Source: Apostichopus japonicus (Eukaryota; Echinodermata; Holothuroidea; Aspidochirotida; Stichopodidae). Taken from it: a stretch of DNA of 64,000 nucleotides. The position numbers were made by a program, and so were the translations under genes. The first letter of the stretch is position 1; every line of letters starts with the position of its first letter. Location of the stretch: the NCBI RefSeq assembly GCF_037975245.1, contig NC_092579.1, forward strand, positions 28,030,166 to 28,094,165, given 5' to 3'. Under the pieces are notes generated by a model. That model saw only the letters and a program-made list of their open reading frames with translations, searched no databases and was not told where the DNA came from. Below, piece after piece: positions 13,657 through 25,438 of this stretch.

Positions 13657-14744
13657 CAGTGGCGGCGGAACCGGGGGGCTTGGGGGGGGGGGGGGGGGGC
13701 TCAGCCCCCCAATAAAAAAGTTGAGGGGGCAAATGCATGATAAGCCCCCCCAATGGCTCCGAAACGTACATCTGCCCATTTTTCAATGCATACAGGTCGA
13801 TCTGTCCGATGCACACGTATACTCTATAGGTGTAATAATTTTAGTAATTGCTGGGGGACCCTCGGCCCGTCCCTTGGCTATAGACCACATTGTCACCCCA
13901 ACCGCGTCTTCACGCCCCGTGGAAAGTGGAAGCAGTGAGTGTGAGTACCGGTAAGCGTAACACAACTTCGTCTTAGGCCAATGACTTGCCTCATTTCAGC
14001 CAGTTCTCCAACATCCCCTTACTTAGTGGCGGATCGAGCGTCCATATAAACAGTCAGGGGCGAATGCCCCCCCACCCCGACGGACTCAAATGGACTGCTG
14101 GCGCCCTTTTCAGCTTTTCACTACTTTTTACTTATTCGCGATTTTTGACTATTTTATTGCGCTCTCATATACCTATTGACATTTGTCATATTCTGTCGGT
14201 GTAATTTTCCGACAAAATGGCGACGACACCTATTTATTCTCCGTTTATCTGCAAATTAGCAAGGCCCCGGAGAGGGTCATTTCCTGCAATCTCGGGAGTA
14301 CCTTTACTCAAAAATTTTCTGTACGCTCCGCGTCAACCTGTGGTGGCGCTCCGCTTAGATAGTGTCGAAAGCGCCCCTACAGACCATTCTTGCCCCCCCC
14401 CCCGACCCATACTCCTAGCTCCGCCACTGCCCTTACTACACTCAAAAACGTCTTTGCGAGTACACTAAGAGTAATAGCTACTCTCTTAAAACACCATCGA
14501 ATATACAAATTACAATGTTTTTACAGACTTTACGTGCAATCTGAGAAATTGCAGGCTTGAGACCCATATTTTAGGGCCAGGTATTCGCAGCATAAAACAC
14601 TCGGGAAGTGCCGTTTCCGGCCATCTGGGGGTTTGAAAAAGCCCAAAATTTTCTTGTACGCTCCGCGCCAACCGATGGTGGCGCTCCGCTTAGATAGTCT
14701 CCACACATTAGCCCCCCAATAATTTTTCCGTTCCGCCGCGCCTG
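13657..14744. mobile_element. hAT-like MITE inserted in unit A (contains a nested element)
   Basis: The left end reads CAGTGGCGGCGGAACCGG and the right end, reverse-complemented, CAGGCGCGGCGGAACGG. Both are flanked by the 8-bp direct repeat CATTTAGC (13649-13656 and 14745-14752). CAG-start termini with an 8-bp duplication are the hAT signature. Units B and C carry the empty site, a single CATTTAGC (followed there by a 63-bp tandem duplication). The element has no transposase, so it is non-autonomous. A related element is inserted inside at 14024-14429; without that and its duplication the host element is about 674 bp. Confidence 0.85.
14024..14429. mobile_element. Second hAT-like MITE nested in the first
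   Basis: It starts TAGTGGCGGATCGAGC, and its right end reverse-complemented reads CAGTGGCGGAGC. It is flanked by the 8-bp repeat CCCTTACT at 14016-14023 and 14430-14437. It shares the internal block GGTGGCGCTCCGCTTAGATA with its host element (about 14340-14360 and 14680-14698), so the two belong to one family. Confidence 0.85.
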
Positions 14745-14982
14745 CATTTAGCTACACACTTAATCTCCTCAAAGTATGTTAAAGGTATAGTACATATATG
14801 ACAACATTAATCGACTGCTACATGCATAAACAAGTCAGAAACTTGGCAGTATAGCGTCTTAATTATGACTGAGAATTTTTTTTTGCACTGAATAGAAAAT
14901 ATAACAGTGAAAATATTTCAATACGTTTTTAAGGTTCCAGTTTGTAGCACTTTGATTATAGTTTTGTGTCATCATTATGTTT

Positions 14983-16016
14983 TCAGTATATGACATCTTG
15001 CTTACCAAACTGAACAGCCATATAAAAGCCGACTACAGAGAGAATCATTGAGAACGAAACGGCCGGAGTCCTTTCTTCTACATGTTTGAGGTAACGAATT
15101 AAGTAATTCCAATGGCTTCGTTGATGCGAGCTTTGAAGGCAGTAAATGCTCAGTTGAAACATCTCCCAGATGTGTTTAGCGTCGATTCCACCAACAGCAA
15201 CCGCTCCGAGGCATATGAACATACTAATCTCCAACCAGATCATAATGTTGATGTACTTTTGGGTGTTAAGAGACTCGGATGGCTTCGCATCCGTGGCATG
15301 CAGCATGTACTGCCATGTGAGGTTCGTCGTTATCCCTAGAACGCACAATGGGATCACTGCCGTCATATAGATCCGAACACAGTGACGAAAACATCGGAAA
15401 TCTTCGGTAACTTGACGCAGAACCCGCTGACATAGTTCCGTTTGTCCTTCCATAGTTTTCAGGAATCTCAAGACCAAATCAAGTTGGATCTGAAAAGACC
15501 GCCGCATCAGATATATCAGAAACACAAAACATCCCCAGATGAATTGCGCTAAGCCCGCTATTATGCAGCTCAAGGCATCTTCGGTGGTTTGCTTATTAGA
15601 CAACCCTAGTATGACGTAACAGCGAAATACCGCACAGAGAACAGGCCAGACCAGACAAGCAACTAGGAATATTTTACCTGGATATCCTGCAAAGAACAAG
15701 AAGAAAAACAACGGTACATAACAAAGATAACGTGGATAAAGTTTCTTGTTGTGAAAAAAAGGATCCGATTGACCAAGTCTTCCGTGTTATGAGTATGATG
15801 GTGAATATATGATGATGGATATGATGTTGATGGTTATGCTGGTGATGATGAAGATGACGATGACGACGATGGTGGTGATGATGATGGTGGTGATGTCGAT
15901 GGTGATGGTGATGATTATGATGGTGATGATGATTAGATGATGATGATGATGATGGTGATGATGGTGGTGGTGATGATGATGTTGATGATGACGATGATGA
16001 CGATGGTGGTGATGAC

Positions 16017-16054
<38 letters not shown>

Positions 16055-16090
16055 CGATGGTGGTGATGACGATGGTGATGGTGATGAAGG

Positions 16091-16128
<38 letters not shown>

Positions 16129-16150
16129 GTGGTGGTGATGTTGATGATGT

Positions 16151-16182
<32 letters not shown>

Positions 16183-17495
16183 TTGATGATGATGATGTTG
16201 ATGATGATGATTATGATAGCACGGATAGATTTTTCTGGAAATTTGAATCATTTTAAAGTTATAATCATATGAATACACAAGTCTCTAAGACATGACGCAG
16301 CAGCGTAGTACATGAGCTCACCATTTTTGGCAGGATCAAGAAATTGAAGACGTCTCACAATGAACCTTGCGTTGATCGCAGTTGCCCAACTTCCTGGTCC
16401 ACGTCCAGAAAAGGCGCTTCGCAGCTTGGAAGAAAGGCTCATGATAGGCACAATACTAACTTTACACAAGAAGGCCGTATATGATAGCAAGTGTAGCAAC
16501 TTTTTGGGATTTCCGAACTTTGTATTAATTGTTCTTCGGAACTCGTTAATGAGAAGCCCAATTGTAGTAAAAAGAATGATAATTGATAGCAACCAGCTGC
16601 CAGGATGATTCCAATGCGAAACACCTAAAAAGATACGAAAATAACAAAAAAAGCTGTTTTGGACGGACGAGTGACTTAATCCATTATTGTTGCAATATCG
16701 TTAGACATGTGCATCCATGCAAAATCGTATATACGCTACGTGATGATTTCATCTCGATAGGGAAGTTGTCAAGAGAAAATCGGATCAATTTAGAGCGAGG
16801 GGTGGGGAGGGGTAGGGGTGGGGACCAGGACTTAAAAAGGGGCAAAGGTTTTGGTCATGGGGTAGGTTTAGCCGACTCCCATTTAGAAGGGATCTGGGGC
16901 CCTCGCCCAGAATAAATTAAAATGTTAGATCTGAAATGGTACATTTTAGGTATGCTAATTAGGCTTTATAATTAAGTCTTCACATGTCTACACATTTGAG
17001 GGTTGAAAAGGAAGGACTTTTACACTTTGTTTGTACTATCGGTCAATATAGTGTATAGGGGGCTAATGGAGCTTCGTTTCACATAAGAATCATATATAAC
17101 GAGTTTTTATTATACTTGAATAAAACACTCAGTTACTCACCAATTGAAGACTCCGTGTAGCGAACCACGTTACCATCTTTGTTCCACCAGCAAGTCTTGC
17201 AAGCATCGCAAGTATCATCATCTTGGGATCTCTTGTCGTTGCCTAGTTCACGGGCAGATTTGTAACTGAAGTTGCTCTCATACTGAGAAGTCAGGTTATA
17301 GGTAATATCGACATCAATGGGTCTTAATGCATTTGTATCATCTGATTTAATCTTCTGTTGCTTAGCAAAGTGCTCCATGTCACACGATAAGCACCTCCTT
17401 TGTCTTACAATTTGCTGGTGATAAAATATTCCCGAAATTTTCATGGCAAACCAAACAATCGGCGGCCATGTTTGTTCAGTATTGTCGGTAAGCAT
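14983..17495 (-). CDS. Gene A: seven-transmembrane GRL-like receptor candidate
   Basis: Three coding exons on the minus strand, 17495-17141, 16624-16322 and 15686-14983, join in frame to about 453 codons. Both introns are phase 1 inside a Gly codon (G|GT, donors GTGAGT and GTGAGC; acceptors TTTTTAG and CTTTGCAG). Residues 1-118 are soluble: an IVWFAMKISGIFYH hydrophobic patch, then RRCLSC (35-38), then CDACKTCWW (96-104). Exon 2 gives two membrane segments (about 129-147 and 160-182) and NARFIVRRLQFLD; exon 3 gives five more (about 220-245, 255-280, 318-343, 366-390, 428-446). I infer membership of the insect-type gustatory-receptor-like superfamily from the seven helices, the pre-TM1 G-I-F patch and the large family; no database search was possible. 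The start is the first in-frame ATG. The frame stays open 72 bases further upstream, so an extra 5' exon is possible. Confidence 0.8.
15787..16217. repeat. (GAT)n-type microsatellite in intron 2 of gene A
   Basis: An interrupted GATGAT/GGTGAT array lies between exon 3 and exon 2. Matching arrays are at 23826-24160 and 31854-32212. The long His-rich (minus) and Met-rich (plus) frames here are repeat artefacts inside an intron. Confidence 0.93.
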
Positions 17496-18625
17496 GTTTA
17501 GTTTTTCCGAGCTGTTTTGCCGTCGTGTATACCGTCCTTCGGATTTCAATGTTAAGAAATATTTCAAAAGTATTTATGCACGTAATAATGGTAATAATTA
17601 ATAATCAACCGATGTAGGCTCATCTCGACTTTTAGATACCAACAACAAAGTTAAGAAGCAAAATCTTGAGAACTTTTTCCACTGTCGAGGACTTAACAAG
17701 ACACTCAAGGTAAACAAGACAAAGGACACTCCAAGGTTAAGTCAACGCGTCATCAACGAGCGAGCGTTCAGATGTCGTGTGCAAATGGTCCACATTTGTT
17801 TACAAAGTTAACTTTCCATTCGGTAAAGAACAACTGTCGTCTGAATCTTGTCCTGTACACAATCCAATGATATAAGATTCTGCAGACGGATTTCAACAGC
17901 TAATAATGACACAAAATGCATACACTTCTGCATACACTGCTGCGTTGACCTTCAATGGTCCATACAGGAATATATATATATATATATCATACAATATTAG
18001 CACTATTCAAGTGATCGACCATTCCATAATCATCGCCTAGCCCACTGTATAGTATATAGCCTAGACTATATGTATGTTCAATGGCTCTCTCAGTATATTC
18101 AAACAGGTAGTATCGAAACTAACATAAACGATATAGCCCGTACGTCAAAATACATACTCGTTATGTGTCAACTTCCTTATACGAGTGTCAAGCGAATTCC
18201 ATGCACAGTGCTGAAGTCACTGTATGTCGTTAACCAGTTTTATTTAACGAGCTTTGTGCAATTCATAACACTGTCAGATAACACAGTTTTGCTTTCGTTT
18301 ATATGACCTAAATAGAAAAAAAAGAAGAAAGAATAGATAAAATGCCACAATTGTTTATCTGGCTACAGCAGAATGAATGAAGTCATCAGGACGGCAATCC
18401 AGCAGAAAATGTCCTTTGTCTTTCTTCCAAATAATAATTCAATTAATTTTCTGAGGAGGGCGAATAACATTTTCTACCATTTGCAATTTGATGACAATAC
18501 TAATTACGGAGGAAATTGAAAGCTAAGTATAAACATTCCAAATGCATCAGGGTTCAGGGAGAAATCAAGAAGAAGAAGAAGATTATGATAGCCTAAGTTC
18601 AGATTTTGAAGATCACTTGCCCAGA

Positions 18626-18734
18626 TGACGTCACAGACCACCTTCTGTGACCAACTTCATGAGAAGAGTGAAGTTGAAGGTTGAGCCAATCAAAGTATAT
18701 AGACTAGTTTATATTCCGATCAAACGTATATAAG
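18626..18734 (+). promoter_or_regulatory. CRE / CCAAT / TATA cluster, unit A
   Basis: A full palindromic TGACGTCA (18626-18633) is followed by CCAAT (18686-18690) and TATATAAG (18727-18734), in the order and spacing of a plus-strand core promoter. It points into unit B, whose 150-codon plus-strand frame begins about 1.5 kb downstream. It also lies about 1.1 kb 5' of gene A on the other strand, so it could serve both. A GTAAGT donor-like site follows near 18854. This is inference from motifs only. Confidence 0.4.
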
Positions 18735-20263
18735 TCCTGAGTTTGGAACAAGATATTGAGATGGAGTTTAAACTTTAAGTGTGAGGGAAAAGAGTTACAC
18801 TTAAATATAATTTTTTCATTGTCTGCCACTGGAATATTCCATTAAAGGAATATGTAAGTCGCAGATGTGACTATTCATGTGGCAAAGAAGTATATTCCAC
18901 ATGGTTAGTTGAAACCCCCTTCTCAATATCTCTCTCAATATAACTCATTGAGACGTACTTAATGATGGAAGTACTAATCGTGCCGAATCATTTGCTTATG
19001 CATGTAGCCAACATTCATGGTGTGAAGGGGCGAGACCACATTTCGTCCCCATTCTAAGAGTAAGAGTATTTAAGTTATTTTAATATGACTTATAGGGACT
19101 ACAGATAGGCTTTACCTCTGATACGAATTTAAATGGGGAGGAGCGGGGGGGGGGAGGGCATAAAATATTCTGGGATGGGTCAAAGGGGAGGGATGTCCCC
19201 TCACCTGGAGGAAATGTTGTTTCTATAATGGGGCTTGGATAGAATATGGTGCTATCGCTTCCATCATTTTAAATACATTTGTGTAGACGATTTTGCATAT
19301 GTGTTCATAAAATGTAAGCTATTTGGAATAAAGCTTGGGGTGGGGTAGGGACCGGGGGTGGGGACCGGGGTTGGGGTAGGTAGCGAAGGAGGCATGGCCC
19401 ACATGCATCCAGCGGCTACCGTCTAGTATATATTAACGATATCAAACATTTACAAATACATATATACTACGTGAGAGTTATTCAACATATTTTTTATTGA
19501 CCTGAATAAAAATTCTCTGGACTTGTTCTAAACGTCATCAGTGACGGACAAAAGTAGTTTTTGTTAGAATGAAATGTTTGAATCTCAATGTGTTGCCTGT
19601 TTGGTGACGAATATTCACAACAAAAACAGAGTTGCCGATCATGTGGGGAGACTTGGTTATCACTGCATAACGATTTAACGGGTAGGAAAGTATTATTATT
19701 ATAATATTTTTAAGTTTTATAATGGGCAGTCAGAAATCTATTTAACAACTACACTGTCTGGACTTTCTACATTTGTTATCCAGCTTTATAAGCCTTCAAA
19801 AAAAAAAAGACATATTTATATAGGGGAAACTTGATAGGGTTGTTTAAAACATTGACAATAACACTGGACAAAATTATTGAATGCATTAATAGAGTTACTA
19901 ATTACTTTATATGTTTTATTCAGAATTTATACAAATCAGTTGAATGGTCCCTAGAATATATCATTAGCCTAACCAATTACATGTGAGTGCGCTAACTGAA
20001 ATCGATAAATCAATAAAAATCGTTGCTCGAACTCTATTCAAGAATGCGTATATTAGCGTTTGCTGTTGAAGGCTATACACCAGCAGTTTTTAAGAAAATT
20101 CACCCAGGAAAGAACCTGGGCACGAAAAACTAAACAACGAACCGACTGATCCGCTCTCCCCCTTACATCGAGACTGTGATTGTGAGATAATCGTCAGGTG
20201 TGTATAACGTTTCACACTAGAGGGGGCACATAATGATACATATGATCTTATGAGCCAGTTGTA

Positions 20264-20716
20264 ATGTATTGCTGGTCCGAGCTGGACACAAAATATTTCA
20301 TGATGAAAGAGAGCAACATAGGTCTACTTGAAAAGAAGTTCTATACAAACCATCATAACTTAAATGACTATGCAAATCATGTAATGAATATTCACAATAA
20401 AAAAACATTGCATGATGTTACGTATAACTATAGTCACTACAGCTGTACAAAACGATATTGTTACAATAAAGCCAACCAGACAAGGCACTCTACAATGACT
20501 GATGCGGTAAACGACTTTGTCTTTACAAATTATACCTCTTCTTTCTTTTCGGATTTATTTGATATTAAAGTGAGTTCTGATGAAAAAAATGCAAAAGTAA
20601 AAAGAAAGGAGTTTACAAACCACCGAACAGCTGTCACCAAATCTACATACAACGTGAACTCCTATATATGGGCTCATGCGAGATCCAGTCTGAATAAACA
20701 TTTATACGAGTTGTGA
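20264..20716 (+). CDS. Hypothetical 150-codon frame in unit B
   Basis: An ATG-started frame beginning MYCWSELDTKYFMM. It is rich in Asn, Lys, Tyr and His with no membrane segment, signal peptide or recognisable domain. It is identical in unit C and frameshifted in unit A. The CRE/CCAAT/TATA cluster at the end of the preceding unit lies upstream on the same strand. I do not recognise it, and it may be chance coding in AT-rich spacer. Confidence 0.25.
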   Translation: MYCWSELDTKYFMMKESNIGLLEKKFYTNHHNLNDYANHVMNIHNKKTLHDVTYNYSHYSCTKRYCYNKANQTRHSTMTDAVNDFVFTNYTSSFFSDLFDIKVSSDEKNAKVKRKEFTNHRTAVTKSTYNVNSYIWAHARSSLNKHLYEL

Positions 20717-23018
20717 ATACTATTTACATTATAGCGTCCTTTATAAGAGACGTATAGTGTAGCAAACCAACGTACTTAACGCCTGTTGATGAAGGGCCAT
20801 GGCCGTGACTTAATAATACAGCCTACTCTCTATTGACTATGATAATCTCTTTAGTTTTTATACTAAGCAAGAAACTACTTTAAATTGGGCTACTATATAT
20901 ACTATAATGAAACCAGTCAACATATATTATTCATATATGTTTACGTAGCTACATGCCATTCTTGGTTTTTAGGAAAGAAGGGACTGAATTTCCATTGATC
21001 TGCGTACGCCTAAATTCGGGCCTAGCCTCATTCCAACAAGCACTAGCCTAGACCTGCTAACGTTAATTGTGGCAGGCTATCACTTCACAAGCCTAGGCTG
21101 GGTTACGGGAGAAGCCCCATCTTACTGTCGTTGACAAACTTAAATATTTCAAATCTACAAGGGGCGGGGGGGGGGGTGGGTCCAGGGACAGAGACTACAT
21201 CAAGTAGTCGCGGAACTAGATTTTGCTGTTTATTTTGAGCGTGGCTGGAGAGCTCAATTACTATATCAAATGTTACTTTGTTGTCGTCCATTTTTGACAG
21301 TCGCTTTCTTCTGTGAATGAATTTAATTGTTAAGAAATATCGATGGTAAAACTTTAATGAACCGCATTAAAAAGCACTTTTATGTTTTTTGTTTACGCAA
21401 AATACAACCATGATTTCTAATTGGTTAATCTCTTAGTATTCATCTGTAGGCACAACAACAAAAGCTCAGCGTTTATTAGCGAAATTTGTCTTCAAATTTA
21501 CTCCAATTCTATGATTTACAAGTTAAAAGCAGCTTTTTAAATTGATTTGATAATTTCTATGCGTTTGAATTCTCAAATCCTAGCTATACTAAGTTCTGTA
21601 GCACTATACTATGACGGTGTCGTAATTTACATTTAATCAAAATTGACGTCGAAAAGTTTGAGTAAGTTATTCTATACTTGCTTTGTTCTTAACACTAAAG
21701 CAAAACTGGTCTGCGCGATAAAACGTTGAGACCGTTATACTTTTTAAACCTTCATTAGGTGAAGAAATATTGGAAAAGTCTTGAACCCTCTGATCACTTG
21801 CAATGTAAGCGATTCTTGTCGGTTTGATAAAAATATATATATATATATACTTTAAAGAATAGTAGAGAGGTATTTCATATTCGCCTTACTTAACCCGAAG
21901 TGTACAAACCAACAAATCATCAAAAAAATATACATATCTGATTTACAGGTTGAGAAAGCATGACATATGATAAATTACCATAGGCCCCAAAAATATTATG
22001 CAGTACGTACATGGAGGGGTTTGAACGGATTCACTTTGTCTAGAATTGCCGAATATATTTGTAGGGTATCTATCGCTGGGTCCTATTTCCAGAAAAAAGA
22101 AAAAAAAACTTCTTAGCCATTACAGTGTAATATTATTTTAAGACCATTCACATGCATAGAGAATTATCGGTTCTAAATGCCAGTATTATAAATCATCAAT
22201 ACGATTCAAGTGAGAGCGCCACTGACAAATTTATTAGAGGGCGCTATTTAACTTCTTTGTCGTTGCGAATGCACCGGTGTTTTCGCAAAAAGTGTTCTCG
22301 CTTAGTGTCGATTGACCAAATGCTGTAATTTTGGGATGATACTAATTTTTTTTCTCTGACCGAAGCTTTTCGGCTTTTGTTGTTGTTGTGGATTTCAAAT
22401 AAACACCGCCGGATTTCCTGTAGCTCCAGCTATTCCAATTTGATGCAGTGTATTATATATATCTCCTCTTCAGATAATATGCAGCACTCTTTAATACATA
22501 TAAAACTAGTTTTGGTCGCCATCTTAGATTTGAGGTAACTTAATTTCACGAAACGATTCTAGAAGATGACGAAGCCGTCTCAGGAGTTCAGATTTGTTTG
22601 TTATTGTTTTTTGTCTAGACGTCAGTTGAGTCAAAAATATTTTCAATTTTTTTTCCATTGCGAAACCAGCCATGGAATTTCGCCAATTGCGTAATATGAC
22701 GCAACCATTCTATAACTTCATTTAGCTACACACTTAATCTCCTCAAAGTATGTTAAAGGTATAGTACATATATAGCTTCATTTGGCTATACACTTAATCT
22801 CCTCAAAGTATGTTAAAGGTATAGTACATATATGACAACATTAATCGACTGCTACATGCATAAACAAGTCAGAAACTTGGCAGTAGCGTCTTAATTATGA
22901 CTGAGAATTTTTTTTTGCACTGAATAGAAAATATAACAGTGAAAATATTTCAATACGTTTTTAAGGTTCCAGTTTGTAGCACTTTGATTATAGTTTTAAT
23001 TGTGTCATCATTATGTTT

Positions 23019-23962
23019 TCAGTATATGACATCTTGCTTACCAAACTGAACAGCCATATAAAAGCCGACTACAGAGAGAATCATTGAGAACGAAACGGCC
23101 GCAGTCCTTTCTTCTACATGTTTGAGGTAACGAATTAAGTAATTCCAATGGCTTTGTTGATGCGAGCTTTGAAGGCAGTAAATGCTCAGTTGAAACTTCT
23201 CCCAGATGTGTTTAGCGTCGATTCCACCAACAGCAACCGCTCCGAGGCATATGAACATACTAATCTCCAACCAGATCATAATGTTGATGTACTTTTGGGT
23301 GGTAAGAGACTCGGATGGCTTCGCATCCGTGGCATGCAGCATGTACTGCCATGTGAGGTTCGTCGTTATCCCTAGAACGCACAATGGGATCACTGCCGTC
23401 ATATAGATCCGAACACAGTGACGAAAACATCGGAAATCTACGGTAACTTGACGCAGAACCCGCTGACAGAGTTCCGTTTGTCCTTCCATAGTTTTCAGGA
23501 ATCTCAAGACCAAATCAAGTTGGATTTGAAAAGACCGCCGCATCAGATATATCAGAAACATAAAACATCCCCAGATGAATTGCGCTAAGCCCGCTATTAT
23601 GCAGCTCAAGGCATCTTCGGTGGTTTGCTTATTAGACAACTCTAGTATGACGTAACAGCGAAATACCGCACAGAGAACAGGCCAGACCAGACAAGCAACT
23701 AGGAATATTTTACCTGGATATCCTGCAAAGAACAAGAAGAAAAACAACGGTACATAACAAAGATAACGTGGATAAAGTTTCTTGTTGAGAAGAAATGAAT
23801 CCGATTGACCAAGTCTTCCGTGTTATGAGTATGATGGTGAATATATGATGATGGATATGATGTTGATGGTTATGCTGGTGATGATGAAGATGACGATGAC
23901 GACGATGGTGGTGATGATGATGGTGGTGATGTCGATGGTGATGATTATGATGGTGATGATTA

Positions 23963-24019
<57 letters not shown>

Positions 24020-24087
24020 CATGATGATGATCATGATGATGATCATGATGATGATCATGATGATGATGATGATGATGATGGTGATGG

Positions 24088-24160
<73 letters not shown>

Positions 24161-25438
24161 AGCACGGATAGATTTTTCTGGAAATTTGAATCATTTTAAA
24201 GTTATAATCATATGAATACACAAGTCTCTAAGACATGACGCAGCAGCGTAGTACATGAGCTCACCATTTTTGGCAGGATCAAGAAATTGAAGACGTCTCA
24301 CAATGAACCTTGCGTTGATCGCAGTTGCCCAACTTCCTGGTCCACGTCCAGAAAAGGCGCTTCGCAGCTTGGAAGAAAGGCTCATGATAGGCACAATACT
24401 AACTGTACACAAGAAGGCCGTATATGATAGCAAGTGTAGCAACTTTTTGGGATTTCCGAACTTTGTATTAATTGTTCTTCGGAACTCGTTAATGAGAAGC
24501 CCAATTGTAGTAAAAAGAATGATAATTGATAGCAACCAGCTGCCAGGATGATTCCAATGCGAAACACCTAAAAAGATACGAAAATAACAAAAAAAGCTGT
24601 TTTGGACGGACGAGTGACTTAATCCATTATTGTTGCAATATCGTTAGACATGTGCATCCATGCAAAATCGTATATACGCTACGTGATGATTTCATCTCGA
24701 TAGGGAAGTTGTCAAGAGAAAATCGGATCAATTTAGAGCGAGGGGTGGGGAGGGGTAGGGGTGGGGACCAGGACTTAAAAAGGGGCAAAAGTTTTGGTCA
24801 TGGGGTAGGTGTAGCCGATTCCCATTTAGAAGGGATCTGGGGCCCTCGCCCAGAATAAATTAAAATGTTAGATCTGAAATGGTACATTTTAGGTATGCTA
24901 ATTAGGCTTTATAATTAAGTCTTCACATGTCTACACATTTGAGGGTTGAAAAGGAAGGACTTTTACACTTTGTTTGTACTATCGGTCAATATAGTGTATA
25001 GGGGGCTAATGGAGCTTCGTTTCACATAAGAATCATATATAACGAGTTTTTATTATACTTGAATAAAACACTCAGTTACTCACCAATTGAAGACTCCGTG
25101 TAGCGAACCACGTTACCATCTTTGTTCCACCAGCAAGTCTTGCAAGCATCGCAAGTATCATCATCTTGGGATCTCTTGTCGTTGCCTAGTTCACGGGCAG
25201 ATTTGTAACTGAAGTTGCTCTCATACTGAGAAGTCAGGTTATAGGTAATATCGACATCAATGGGTCTTAATGCATTTGTATCATCTGAATTAATCTTCTG
25301 TTGCTTAGCAAAGTGCTCCATGTCACACGATAAGCACCTCCTTTGTCTTACAATTTGCTGGTGATAAAATATTCCCGAAATTTTCATGGCAAACCAAACA
25401 ATCGGCGGCCATGTTTGTTCAGTATTGTCGGTAAGCAT
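23019..25438 (-). CDS. Gene B: seven-transmembrane GRL-like receptor candidate
   Basis: Same structure as gene A, with exons 25438-25084, 24567-24265 and 23722-23019, phase 1 introns and about 453 codons. Both CxxC pairs, the WW motif, NARFIVRRLQFLD and all seven membrane segments are intact. Against gene C I find one amino-acid difference: Thr in ESLTTQKY where A and C have Asn. Against gene A there are nine replacements over the three exons. Intron 2 contains the GAT array at 23826-24160. It sits in unit B, with the hypothetical plus-strand frame 2.3 kb beyond its 3' end. The start choice carries the same uncertainty as gene A. Confidence 0.8.
23826..24160. repeat. (GAT)n microsatellite in intron 2 of gene B
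   Basis: Longer pure GAT runs than in unit A, with four ATGATGATC interruptions between about 24019 and 24060. It is the main length difference between units B and C. Confidence 0.93.

Larger units (their letters stand above)
9895..18941. repeat. Segmental tandem duplication, unit A (about 9.0 kb)
   Basis: First of three head-to-tail units, starting at AACTCATTGAGACGTACTT and ending just before the same string at 18942. It carries gene A on the minus strand, a broken version of the 150-codon plus-strand frame, and one R1 repeat. It is longer than B and C mainly because of a 1,088-bp hAT-like insertion at 13657-14744. It lacks an approximately 80-bp segment that B and C have near 26225-26305 and 34275-34355. 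Scattered substitutions make it clearly older than the B/C split. Confidence 0.92.

Noticed and set aside
15787-16278. Long poly-His and poly-Met frames (also at 23823-24221 and 31851-32273)
   Set aside because: They are translations of a GAT microsatellite within intron 2 and have no splice or start support.
17496-17567. Extended start of gene A at a TTG codon
   Set aside because: A eukaryotic start at TTG is unlikely, and the first ATG is at 17495. The open extension is kept only as a possible 5' exon.
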